Position numbers and translations under genes: made by a program
From: Undaria pinnatifida
Lineage: Eukaryota > Sar > Phaeophyceae > Laminariales > Alariaceae
Length of the DNA stretch: 64,000 bases
Direction of reading: 5' to 3'
Assembly (NCBI GenBank): GCA_012845835.1
Contig: JABAKD010000022.1
Span: 3,492,444-3,556,443, forward strand
The notes under the pieces: generated by a model
The model's database searches: none
The model's input: only the letters and a program-made list of their open reading frames with translations
What the model was told of the DNA's origin: nothing
In this document: positions 50,501-59,609 of the stretch, piece after piece
Position numbering within the stretch: the first letter of the stretch is position 1
Layout: each line of letters opens with the position of its first letter

Positions 50501-53500
50501 ATGGACATGCAATGGAGATGCGCACGAAGTGGCAGCACAGCGGAAATATGGGTACAGTGGGGGTTGCGGTTTGAGATAGCCTAGTTTAAGACAATCACGT
50601 GTTTAACAGTCAAAAATGGCTTGGCACACCTTATCTTAAACCGAACATCGATTATCTTAAACCGAACATACCCCCAACCCCGCCTGCCCGTGTAGTGCTG
50701 TAGCCTAGAAACCCTGAGTAACTACCACCCGTAGGCATGTAGGCATACAGCAGAACAAGGTAGATACACAGCTCACAGCTTTACTGATTGTAGCACAATG
50801 CCCTGCGCCGCGGGTTCGAAGTGCGCTGTGGTTCCGGACCACACGCCGGGCCCTCCGAACTTAACGACTCACAGATGCCGTGTCTGTCATGTCTACCTTC
50901 ATGGAATCTGCGGTTTGGCGGACCCGCATGGCGACAACGAGATGCAACGTGTTTGCCACGGATGTGTCAACCCCGACAAGTGATGCCCATGCTGCTTCAC
51001 CTCTCTCTGTGTTATGTTGGCTGCTTACAGGGTATAGATGATGTTGGAATAACCCTGCCAAAGAGAACAATTCATTCGACAATATACTCTACGTAGCCTG
51101 GTGAGCTCATCTAACGCAGGTGTTTCTTCTTTATATTTACTTTTGTTTTAATATACTCCGCGAGTACGCAACAAGGAAGGATCGTGCTGCGTGTCGGCCC
51201 TCCAACGCACGGTAAATATTGCGTAAACAATACGAAATGCGCTTTCAACACTTCGAATAGGCACAACGGCAACATCCTGCCCTTTAAGCGCTCTTGACCC
51301 CAGGCCCGGGCTCTCTAAAACCCATATGTTCTGTTATAGATAAGTTTATTTTAACCCAAAATCTCGCTTTAAGATAAGACATATCTTAAACCGATTTAGG
51401 AGAGCTACGTGTTTAAGATAGTTTTCGTCGGTATGGCACACCGCTATCTTAAACCGCAACCCCCACTGTATGGTGGGGTGACAAATGGCACGCTCCGATC
51501 AAAGAATCAGCTTCTACAACAGCAGCCACACGCGCATAGAGTGGCAGGCTTTTGATGCTTGGGGGCTGGACCGCTGCTGGGCGGCAGGATCGTAGCGTGG
51601 TGCCATCAGCGCCCACTCTATATCCACTGCTGTTTGCTTTTCATAGTCAAGCAAAATTACGCTGGATTGTTTTGATCGTCCGATTCAAAATCGTCCCCTC
51701 GTGGAGACGAAAGCAACTCGCCTCAGCATAGCGAGGACTCGCCACGCGCATGTACATGATGTATCCCACTACTGCTGCTGTGCGGTAGCGTTGTACACGT
51801 AGCGTTGGGCCGTCCTCATGTTTGGTACCTGTCATCTGTGGCGTGAGCAAAATCTCCGACACAAAACAATACCCCTTGAGTAAGTAGTACAGAAAAATAC
51901 TGCCTCTTTGAACGTAAATGTAAGGATGGGTTTGTATATCAATTACTATTTAGAGGTTTCTATATTACCGACCAAATTGGCGCGATCTATGGACATGCAA
52001 TTGAGATGCGTCCGAAGCGGCGGCACACCAGAAATGTGGGGTATGTGGTGGGGTGACAAATGCCACGCTCCGATAAAAAAAACAGCTACTACAACAGCAG
52101 CCACACGCGCATACAGTTGCAGGCTGCTGCAAGGGGGCTAGACTGCTGCTGGGCGGCAGGATTAGCGTGGTGCTCTGTGCAAAAAGAGGGGAAGAAACGT
52201 GTACCCTCTACGACGAGAGCAGAAAAGCCGGGTTTGCCTCTTCCGGGCATTTGTCACCAGAACCAGAACCATAACCATAACGAAAATATGCGAAACCCCG
52301 GGGATTTTTCTTATCCGCCACCGCCGAAAAAAACCAAAATCGAAACTTCAAACGCTTGCCACGCGCGACACACTGCACGGATCGCGCTTAAACCTCGCGC
52401 AAAGTGACCGCGCTGCTGATATGTGTCGACTAACGGGCGCGCGCGGGCTAAAAGTGCGTGTACGAAGAGATCTGATCGAAAGCAAAAAAAAAAATCACAA
52501 TTGTACGTATACATCTTACAAGTATAACAAGCTGCTACATATCTTTGATCTCACAGCCGAAAGTGTATTTGAATATTATTTGTGAACTAAACCTCCTAAA
52601 AATCCCCCCCCCCCCCCCCCCCCCCCCCCGCCCCCCCTCTTGCTCTCCCTTACTCAAACGCCCCACCAAATATCGAAATCCGCCACATTAATAAACACTT
52701 CACGCACAGGATATCACCTCATTATCTTTCGAGAGCCATCCATGCCGCTGTGTCCCCCCCCCCCCCCCGCCTCGAACGCCCCCTTCTTCCCCATCACCCG
52801 CACCATCGCCTAGACCTAGCACCACACGTATAACCAACCCCTCACCTAAAGCCCTTCCTCCCCCCCCCCCACCCCCCCCCCCCCCCCCCCCTCCTCCAAC
52901 GCCCCCTCCTTTCCGACCACCTGCACGATCGCCTAGACCTAGCACCACGCGTATAACAAGCTGCTACATATCTTTGATCTCACAGCCGAAGTGTATTTGA
53001 ATATTATTTGTGACCTAAACCTCCTAAAAAATCTCTCCCCCCCCCCCCCCCCTCCCTCTCTTGCTCTCCCTTACTCAAACGCCCCACCAAATATCGAAAT
53101 CCGCCACATTAATAAACACTTTACGCACAGGATATCACCTCATTATCTTTCGAGAGCCATCCATGCCGCTGTGTTCCCCCCCCCCCCCCCGCCTCGAACG
53201 CCCCCTTCTTCCCCATCACCCGCACCATCGCCTAGACCTAGCACCACACGTATAACAAACCCCTCACCTAAAGCCCTTCCTCCCCCCCCCCCCCCGCCCC
53301 CCCCCCCGCCCCCACACCCCCCACACTCCCCCCCAACCCATCCCAACCCCACCCCCTCGAACACTCCACCCTCTCTTTACTCACTGATTGTACGACTTAC
53401 CCCAGGATATACATGATAAACTGATGTATCATTTCCAAAACCGGCACATTTATCCCCTCAAAATAATGTATAGTTTCCAGGCACATATTGAGCTGCCCCC

Positions 53501-56229
53501 CCCGCCCCCCCCCCCCCCCCCCGCCCCCAATAATATACTGGTGCCAAAACCGTCAGATTTATCCCCTCGAAAGGATTTATAGCTTACATGCACAAATTGC
53601 CCCCTTTCCCCCCCTTCCCCCCCCTCTAAACCCGCTCGCTTTTGATCAAAACCAGGCCCCCACGTCCTTCAAAACTCCGCCCCACCCCCCTCACCGGCTA
53701 TTCGACTTACAAGATTCACTTGATAAAAGGATACATTTCCCTTCACAGCTGTCAGATTTTGTCCCCCTCAGAAACGGGTTTTACAGTTTCCGCGCACAGA
53801 CTGACTAAATCATCCTGTTGACCCTGATAGTTACACTGTAGTTGTAAGGGGAGTCGCCGACCTATATCCCCAATGAGGACACACAACTCGTACTGCGCGC
53901 GATCGGAGTATCACACACAGCTTGCAAAGATGAGTTTCGACGAAATCTTCGATCTCACAGCTGGAGTGTATTTTCATTTTTTGTAATATTACAAGTACCA
54001 ACAACGCAGCTTGCAAAGATGAGTATTGACCTGAAATTCGTCGAACTCACGGCTGACGTCCTTGAAATTGTTTTATAAAATGAAGCCAAATAGCGTAATT
54101 TTTCAGCCTCAGGCAGCGCCTTCAGCGGGATCCTCCGGAGGCGCCTCCGGCGAGGCCCTTCGGGAGGACCTCCAAGCCCCCTCGGCCGGGGGGGGGGGGG
54201 GTTAGGCTCTCGCCTAACTTTAGTCGACTAGCTGGCTGGCGGTAACCAGCCAAATAGTCGACTAAAGTCAGTTAGTTGGCTGGCGAATAACTGGGAGTCG
54301 TACGATTTACACAAAACATATTCGCACGTACCAGTACCTGGTACCTGGGATCAACTATCGGGAATCGGCAATGAGAATTGGATACAAGTTCATTGAAGTT
54401 TCTGCGGATAGTATTTCTCTTATTTGGCCTGTTCGACAATGAATTGTGCAGACAGAGCACGCCAGCTCGGGCACGTCGCTGCCATACTACCGCAGGCCGT
54501 CTCACCATGTGGTCTCTACGATCAGTGCTCGGTCAGTAGGCTGCTTTGTGGCTAGAGAGGGCAGTGAAGCCTTTGTAGCACAAGTCGGGGATTGCGCCGC
54601 GAACACACTCGTAAACGTCATACCTCATAGATAAGGTGTAAAGCAAAACTTGCAACATGGAATGCTATGCTTATTTAACTGGTAGCTTGGAGAAGCAACG
54701 TGCCACATGTCAGTTTACAAACCCAAACTAAACACTCCTTTCGTATATCTGCTATACTGCAGTTGAGGGCGTTAATCAAAATGAACGTTTGGCCGTGAGC
54801 GCGGTATCATACACTTGGGGAGCAGTACGCAGCCGTACAGCGCCCATTCCGCCGTTCCAGTCACACTGCTGGAATTCACTTTTGGATACCTGGTGGGTAG
54901 GTTGTGCCGTCATTTCAAAGCATTTCTACCAATGCTATTATAAATAATGACCAATATTGTCGTCGCACGTACCAGTTACCTACCTACCAGGGACACCACC
55001 AGTATGTATTAATGAGACCAGAGGATCAATAGTCTACGATTGTACTACTTCCCAGTTTTCGGTTTTCTGAACGCCCATGGCTGCCTGTACAGATGGTACT
55101 CTTGAGACACCAGCTGAAAGTTCGAGACTAGAGCATACGCAAAAACATCAGAATGTGGCGTGCGGGTGTACGGTTGCCTTTGCCTGAAAAAATATCCCTC
55201 TCCTTTCCCTCACAAGTACCAACGTACGAACTAAATGCTGACGAATGACGCGAGGCTTACTTTCCACTCATGCCCTTTCCAAGGGTTTTGTGCAGCTGGT
55301 AATCGCCAATTATCCTCGTAGCTCCCTCGCCGGCCATGGCTGCTGCTGCTTTCGGTCGGCGCGATGCGAAAATTGCTCCAATCGGAGAGATTCCTTCCTG
55401 TTTGAACAGTGAGGGCAAGCGGCTGCATTTAAGAAACACAAACCCTGTGACAGCTTTGAAGAAATACCGGCCGTCGTATGTACCATAGAGGAATGATATG
55501 AGTTGGGAATGACAACATGATCGTAGAGCTGGTACCAACAACGACTTACACCGGGCAGGTACGCGACTGGCATGGACGAAAATGGCGGCGACGGGATAGT
55601 TTCGGCGCGGGTAAGAAACTTAGTTGGAAAACTATGCCAGCTCCTGCTTCTCGCAGGTCCCCGTCGGAGCAGAGAGCTAGCACGTTCGCAGGCATACACA
55701 GGCCACGTCTCGTGTTCTCTTAGTGCCTCGCCTTCAACACCACAAATCAAGTACTCCATCCCTGCTTGACCATCAACCCTAACGCTGGGTCTAACGGGGA
55801 TGTGCCCATTTACTGGATAAAGCTCTGCCGACGCCTCGGCTGCATCGGGGCTTCCAGCTTGCAGCAGCACCCTTGACCAAACCTTGTCGTCAATCACAAC
55901 ATACAACACAAGTGTATCGCTCTTGACTGCGGAAAATTTACGTTTCCATTCTTCCAACTTTTGAGCGCGATCATTCCAATATCACACCTACCGAGCTTGC
56001 TCACCTTGGATGCACCAAGAACTCACTCGAGTCAAATCAGTACCAGTATGCAAGTGGCACACGGGGTGAACTCGGAGAGCAATAGGGCTGGGGCCGGGAA
56101 TGGTGGCTTTCCAAGCCTTCCACCGAACAAGCCACACCACGAGCCAACTATCTCATACCTTTTCAGGGCGTACATCCAACCGAGGACTTTCCGGGAAGAA
56201 TCCGAACAATCCGGCGAAATTTCTGTCAT
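39538..56229 (-). CDS. PH domain - Ser/Thr protein kinase - KA1-like protein
   Basis: Proposed exons, 5' to 3': 56229-56159 (tentative), 55957-55550, 55397-55261, 44282-44120, 43683-43540, 43133-43005, 41904-41644, 41469-41336, 41192-40895, 40566-40367, 39670-39538. From the second exon on, phases agree and give 668 residues. Numbering from that exon, a PH domain comes first ([18 protein letters not shown]). The kinase spans about 169-442: glycine loop GKGMSGKV, ATP-site Lys198 (AVAIKIM), HRDIKPEN with Asp301, DFG Asp319, and [10 protein letters not shown]. The tail has [18 protein letters not shown] and [19 protein letters not shown], like the KA1/NAF-type tails of CAMK/SNF1-related kinases. 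All catalytic residues are present, so it should be active. Membrane targeting by PH or KA1 is inferred. The tentative first exon ([12 protein letters not shown] ... GWMYALK) completes the PH domain by sequence, but its phase is off by one base. An unspliced alternative end would stop at 40,120. Confidence 0.85.
41905..43004 (-). other. Intron of gene B, one micro-ORF repeat copy
   Basis: Intron between the DFG-bearing exon and the APE-bearing exon. It contains a micro-ORF repeat copy at 42,875-42,955 in the plus direction. Other open frames (for example 42,161-42,577 -) have no recognisable domain. Confidence 0.45.
44505..44800 (+). repeat. Dispersed repeat copy with micro-ORF
   Basis: Matches about 31,905-32,215 and 53,690-53,985: CACCGGTTATACGAG, CACAGCTGTCAGATTTTT, GTCGCCGACCTATATCC and CGCGATCGGAGTATCAC. 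It ends in the micro-ORF starting at 44,740 ([17 protein letters not shown], stop). Confidence 0.6.
45909..46680. mobile_element. Second GGCC-TIR MITE, inverted relative of the 34.4-kb copy
   Basis: The ends are GGCCATTTCTTACGCAGTCGG and the inverse of CGACTGCATAATAAATGGCC. TTTTCGACTG subterminal words are frequent. Its left half matches the reverse complement of the right half of 34,403-35,144 (shared AGGCGGTTGGTGTGAGGGAG). The flanks are TTA on the left and TTG on the right, so the duplication has decayed or is misplaced. Confidence 0.7.
47387..47546. repeat. Two long poly(G) tracts
   Basis: Runs of about 29 G (near 47,389-47,417) and about 38 G (near 47,507-47,545) are separated by A-rich sequence with GATTTTCC/GAACGATTTTCC words. 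On the minus strand they read as C tracts. Such runs can form quadruplexes and are prone to length error in assembly. Confidence 0.8.
48424..48714 (+). CDS. Coding-like fragment in the gene B intron
   Basis: 96 codons, with a protein-like stretch ([20 protein letters not shown]) in an otherwise AT-rich intron. There is no domain I recognise, no start context and no splice evidence. Probably a mobile-element remnant or chance. Confidence 0.15.
   Translation: MYLVLVLSDCFLRFCSIPKLLEPAPPVPADSMLVLSKCENYNNDHVITCRTSMHRYNDNEGSPLRVGVSMFLAYRSSRYAFIDQHNDFFHSPVLYW
48855..48945 (+). repeat. Micro-ORF repeat copy
   Basis: The frame from 48,880 reads [19 protein letters not shown] then stop, a diverged member of the family with core LTA (here LTP). 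Confidence 0.5.
49381..49735 (-). mobile_element. 3' end of a poly(A) retroposon, longer copy
   Basis: On the minus strand about 330 bp end in about 22 A residues at 49,402-49,381. The last 95 bp before the tail match 12,481-12,575. This copy extends further 5' than the 12.5-kb one, as expected of variable 5' truncation. Coding capacity is not evident. Confidence 0.5.
50180..50554 (+). repeat. Diverged relative of the inverted-repeat family, part 1
   Basis: Contains CTCGCCACGCGCACATACATGATGTATCC and CTGCTGCTGTGCGGC, repeated at 51,640-51,850, plus words of the 16-17 kb arm. It is interrupted at 50,555 by the Tc1/mariner-type element. Confidence 0.5.
50555..51478. mobile_element. Tc1/mariner-type non-autonomous element, TA target site
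   Basis: TIRs of 26 bp with one mismatch start CAGTGGGGGTTGCGGTTT and are flanked by TA on both sides (50,553-50,554; 51,479-51,480). The host repeat reads GGTATGGTGGGGTGAC uninterrupted near 16,470 (and 52,030), giving the empty site. TA duplication and a CAGTG start are hallmarks of Tc1/mariner. Subterminal ATCTTAAACCG words recur inside. The only ORF is the 61-residue zinc-finger-like one at 50,798; there is no DDE transposase. Confidence 0.8.
50798..50983 (+). CDS. Small Cys/His-rich zinc-finger-like ORF inside the TIR element
   Basis: 61 residues. Putative ligands come in spaced pairs: Cys3/Cys9, Cys27/Cys30, His35/Cys38, Cys53/Cys56, with [14 protein letters not shown] in the middle. 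That is the spacing of a two-zinc, PHD/RING-like cross-brace. The ORF sits centrally between TIRs, starts at an ATG and ends 500 bp before the right TIR. It could be the DNA-binding part of a lost transposase, a captured host domain, or chance. Eight well-placed ligands in 61 residues argue against chance. Confidence 0.45.
   Translation: MPCAAGSKCAVVPDHTPGPPNLTTHRCRVCHVYLHGICGLADPHGDNEMQRVCHGCVNPDK
51479..52520 (+). repeat. Diverged relative of the inverted-repeat family, part 2
   Basis: The stretch 52,060-52,230 matches 16,905-17,060 (CAGCAGCCACACGCGCATA, GTGGTGCTCTGTGCAAAAA), and 52,350-52,390 matches near 17,190 (CACACTGCACGGATCGCGC). It also repeats part of 50,180-50,540. This is therefore an older, same-orientation copy of the 15-17 kb arm. 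Confidence 0.55.
52523..53390 (+). repeat. 429-bp C-rich tandem repeat, two copies
   Basis: Two copies begin GCTGCTACATATCTTTGATC at 52,531 and 52,960. Each contains several poly(C) runs (up to about 29), CCACCAAATATCGAAATCCG and CCATCACCCGCACCATCGCC. Each copy starts with a variant of the micro-ORF (HIFDLTAE). The copies are nearly identical apart from C-run lengths, so the duplication is recent or homogenised. Confidence 0.8.
53440..54085 (+). repeat. Dispersed repeat copy with two adjacent micro-ORFs
   Basis: Same family as 31,615-32,274 (CCGTCAGATTTATCCCCT; GATCAAAACCAGGCCCCCAC; GTCGCCGACCTATATCC). It ends with two micro-ORFs 89 bp apart: [18 protein letters not shown] (53,930) and [19 protein letters not shown] (54,019), each preceded by CAGCTTGCAAAG. 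Confidence 0.65.
54218..54267. repeat. Perfect cruciform-type palindrome
   Basis: CTTTAGTCGACTA and TGGCTGG pair with CCAGCCA and TAGTCGACTAAAG around a 6-base loop, giving 20 paired bases with one 2-base mismatch. A poly(G) run and GGCGCCTCCGG palindromes lie just upstream (54,130-54,200). Confidence 0.7.
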
Positions 56230-56824
56230 TTTCTATTACCCCGAGGGCTGAACTGCAGCTGCTGCTGTTGAGAATTTCCACATGCTACTTTATTTTTTTT
56301 CCTTGATATCCCACAGAACACAAAGGGGGGAGGGGGGGAAACAGGAGGAGTAGAAGGAAAGCCGTCCAAGGGAGTGGGGGCAGGGGGGGCAACAGGAGGA
56401 ATAGAAGGGAGACCGCGGTGGACGAAGGCAGGAAGGAGATGGCAGACAGGGTAGCAAGGTACCAGGCCGACTAGTAGGTACGTAGCACTTTTCTTCTTTT
56501 TCTGGGGTATTAGAGTGTTTGCGAAAGTACGTCTTTAGAAATTTACTTCTTCAAAAATTGTCCCGAAGGCAATATTTGCGGTAAATTTTTGAAAAAAAGG
56601 CAAAAATGTACTTTGTCGAAGGTAGGTTTTGATCAAAAGTTACGGTAAATTTTGTCTCTCTGTTTCATTGGCCTACAACACACCGAGCATTTGTCCGAGG
56701 CAGAACGCCTCTGCAAGGGTCTATAGCGCCCTAATCAGGACCAGTTTGAAGCACCACACGGCTGTTGTCACGACACAACACAAGCTACTAATACGAACGC
56801 ACGGAGGATTGAGAGGGTAGTACC
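56230..56824. other. Upstream region of gene B
   Basis: An in-frame TAG lies just before the proposed ATG at 56,229, so if exon 1 is right that ATG is the start. A CTGCTGCTG run, AG-rich repeats (56,320-56,430) and AT-rich sequence follow. No TATA or CCAAT box could be assigned. Confidence 0.35.
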
Positions 56825-57049
56825 CTGAGCACGACGCGCAGGCGTAACATCAGAGATATGCAGCAGGCCGGTGATGAACCGTCTGTTGCTGCCCTCTGCG
56901 TCCGTGACCAAGGGTTCAGCGCTTGCTGCAAGCTGTGGTGAATGAACTTCTCGCAGCTGGCTGGCGGAGTCGAACGCACGCACGCGGAGAGGAGCCTCAA
57001 CGCAGAGAGCGACACCACGCGCCTTGATTGCGGCTATCGTGTGCCGCAT
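56824..57049 (-). CDS. Candidate exon of an unidentified gene
   Basis: On the minus strand a good acceptor (cttgccag) precedes ATGCGGCACACG. The frame reads protein-like (for example ALCVEAPLRVRAFDSASQLR) to a donor-like CAGG/gtacta. It could be an upstream exon of gene B or a separate gene. No domain is recognised, and the frame also continues upstream through the hairpin at 57,141. Confidence 0.25.
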
Positions 57050-57140
57050 CTGGCAAGATAGGACTCGTATCGGTCCATCTGTGCGACAGCAGCCACCGCG
57101 CTTCTCCAACATCACCGCGACTGAAGCGTGGCATGACTTT

Positions 57141-57182
57141 CGGTTTAGGGCAGAGGAGCGGAAACTCCTCTGCCCTAAACCG
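57141..57182. repeat. 18-bp perfect hairpin
   Basis: CGGTTTAGGGCAGAGGAG is followed by the loop CGGAAA and then its exact complement CTCCTCTGCCCTAAACCG. There is no T tract, and it is not a bacterial-type terminator in this eukaryotic context. Confidence 0.85.
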
Positions 57183-57639
57183 CTGCGTTCACTGCGGATT
57201 CTTCGCAGGGTGGTGCTTCGCAATAACAGGTCCACGTTCCATGGGGAAACTGCGCTTCGCCTTCCCTTCCGTCGCATGAGGAAGGCGTTGCTCTGCTTGT
57301 AGCACGTGTAATGAGGTAGTCCCTGCTCACAAGGAGTTTTTTACGCGCGAGACAGACCGCCATACCTCTGATTTGTAGTCTGTTGGGTGCTTGCATGTAC
57401 CGTGTTCCAGGTACTGCTGCACCTGAAACGAGAGGCTTGAGACTGGAGTACATACAACGAGTACTCGTATATCGTATAATACTACGAGTACTCGTACTGC
57501 TGCTGCTGTACTCGTACGTATATTACAATCGCGCACATCCCCGTTTCCCTACAAAATTTCAGAGGCGTCGCCTGCAGGATTTTGTTTACCGCTAGCGCAA
57601 ACACACCAAAAACTCGGTGGGAAGGCAATTCACTTTTTT

Positions 57640-58560
57640 TAGCGGAAGGCAAGTAAATTTTTAGAAACGTATTTTCGCAAACACTCTATTTTTTTATTTT
57701 TTTCCCCTTTGTTCCCTCCTTGCGTGTCCAGGTTTTTGGCTCGTGTTCGGATTATCTTATTTTGGTTTTACTTTACTTTAATTTATTTTATTTTTTTATG
57801 TTTCTTTTCCGAGCTTTGGCTCTCCTTTCCGGTTGGGTTGTTTCTTCGATTTCCCCTTCATTTTGTTTGTTTCATTTTTTTTTGTTTTATTTTTATCTTT
57901 GTTTTTATTTGTTTTCTTATTATTATTTTGTTTTTGTTTTTGTTTTTGTTTATTTCGTATTCTCTCTTCCAATGTATTTCTGTTGCTGACGTATGTATGT
58001 TGTGCCTGTCGTACCCAGTACTAGGGCATGACATTGCGTTGTTGTCGAATGCATTACGATGCATTATCTCTGTGTCGTAGCTTGTGACCACAGAGAGCTG
58101 ATCTTTCTAGGGTGAAGAATCAGTACGGACACTGGGTGTGCTGGATGTCGACGAGTAGAAGAACGGTTTAATGTGAAGAACACACACACACACAGCAGTA
58201 GGGGAGCCGGTCGCCCCGGTGGCGTATGTATCAGGTTATTATCCTCGAGCCTGGTATATATAGTTCAGTTTCGTGAGTTCAAACCCCCCCGAGTGCATAC
58301 TCACTCGTATAAATTTGTGGGACTTTTTCTTGTGCACAAATTTGGCTTGCGGGAAGCGCGAGAGCGTGAGTTAGCAACAAACAACACTCGATGAAAAATC
58401 GACGAGCAATGGGATTGCTGAACCCTATGCGCTACATACAGCAGTATGCGCGATAAAAATTGAAGGCAAAAAAAGAACCGGGGGGAAGAAGGGACGACAC
58501 CTATGACCACGGTTTGTCGAGCAGCTGGAAAGTAAATGTGTGTGAATAAAAAAAAAAAAA
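57640..58560. other. T-rich low-complexity and simple-sequence stretch
   Basis: Positions 57,690-57,960 are almost pure T with scattered A, G and C (TTTGTTTTTGTTTTTG words). A CA run lies near 58,179-58,193 and poly(A) near 58,547-58,564. No gene is supported. Confidence 0.5.
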
Positions 58561-58801
58561 AAAAGAGTAGGAAGGGGCGTCGCGTCGAAAGTCGAAATAG
58601 GGCAACACAGGCAAGAAGAGTCGTTCCAATGATATGGGCTACTACTACTACAGAAGTATACTGCTTTTTTTGCTGCGGTTCAAGTAGAAACAAACACGTT
58701 TATTTATTAACCTCTCTCTGGACCTGTACTACAATATTATAAAAAAAATAAAAATACACTCAACAGGGTAAAATAAAAGTTTAGGATGGATTTTTTCTTT
58801 A

Positions 58802-59609
58802 GGCCGTTTCTTATAGCATTGGATTCTCATCTTCGATTCCGCCAGAATCCGATTCGGGCCCATTTCCGCCTTCTTATAGACACGGATTTTGGCACAATCC
58901 AATTCGGAAAAATCCGATTTCAGCTTTTCGAGTTGCGGCCACTCGGATTCCTGACCAAAATCCGAGACGCTGCCCAACCCGGATTTCTGTCTCGGATTAT
59001 TTGAAACTCTCTGGTTGCGCCGCGCGCGCGCGCACACACACACACACATCGGGCTACCCCACATGCGTGCTGCAGTGCCGGCGCTGTTAGGGCTGCTGGG
59101 CGTCGCCCGTGGGCTAGCCTACGAACTTGGCTTGCCCTCGGGACGCGTGGTGCACCATCAAATGGCCGCGACAGCGAGAGAAAAAGCTGGTGTCGACGTT
59201 TCTGCTGTCTTTGCCACCACGCTAGCTGCCTTCCATCTGCAGCAGCAGCACTCTGCAAAATGCTCTATAGCTGCGTCCGCCAGGCTGTTGTAGCTTAGCA
59301 ACAGCGACTCTGGTGCCTCTTGGTCCGGCATGTTTGCAACGTCTGTGTGGTCTGCTGCGTGTGGTCTGCTGCCTCTGCGCTGCGTCTGTATGTCTGTATC
59401 GGTCTGCTGTGTGCTGCTGCTGCTGCTGCTGCTGTGTGGTGTTGGGTTTTGCGCGCGCTGTTTTCAAAAAATTTTGACAGTCCTGCTGAAATCCGTCTGA
59501 CAAAATCCGTTCGCTATAAGAAAGGTCGGGCTTTCTTCTCCGCCCGAATTTTGCCGAATCGGATTCTGGCGGAATCGAAGATGAGAATCCAATGCTATAA
59601 GAAACGGCC
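58802..59609. mobile_element. MITE with long GGCC-type TIRs
   Basis: TIRs of about 55 bp are almost perfect, beginning GGCCGTTTCTTATAGCATTG and continuing through GAATCCGATTCGG. The first bases match the GGCC(A/G)TTTCTTA ends of the 34.4- and 45.9-kb MITEs, so they belong to one superfamily. The flanks are TTA on the left and TTT on the right. Internal CA and CTG repeats are present; no transposase frame. Confidence 0.8.

Larger units (their letters stand above)
44283..55260 (-). other. 11-kb intron inside the kinase glycine loop
   Basis: The donor (AA/gtaagc, 55,260) and acceptor (cttggacag/A, 44,283) join in phase to restore GMSGK-VKLG. The intron contains micro-ORF repeats (44,740; about 45,706 degenerate; 48,880; 53,930; 54,019) and a GGCC MITE (45,909-46,680). 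It also holds poly(G) tracts, a poly(A) retroposon, a Tc1/mariner-type element and the 429-bp C-rich tandem repeat. The interval between MITE and poly(G) (46,681-47,320) carries GC-rich GCACGGCGCTGCGCTG repeats. The intervals 47,820-48,780 and 54,640-55,260 show no certain feature. Confidence 0.75.

Noticed and set aside
52700-53808. Proline- or glycine-rich ORFs in the C-rich tandem repeat
   Set aside because: Same reason: open frames created by poly(C), with variable run lengths.
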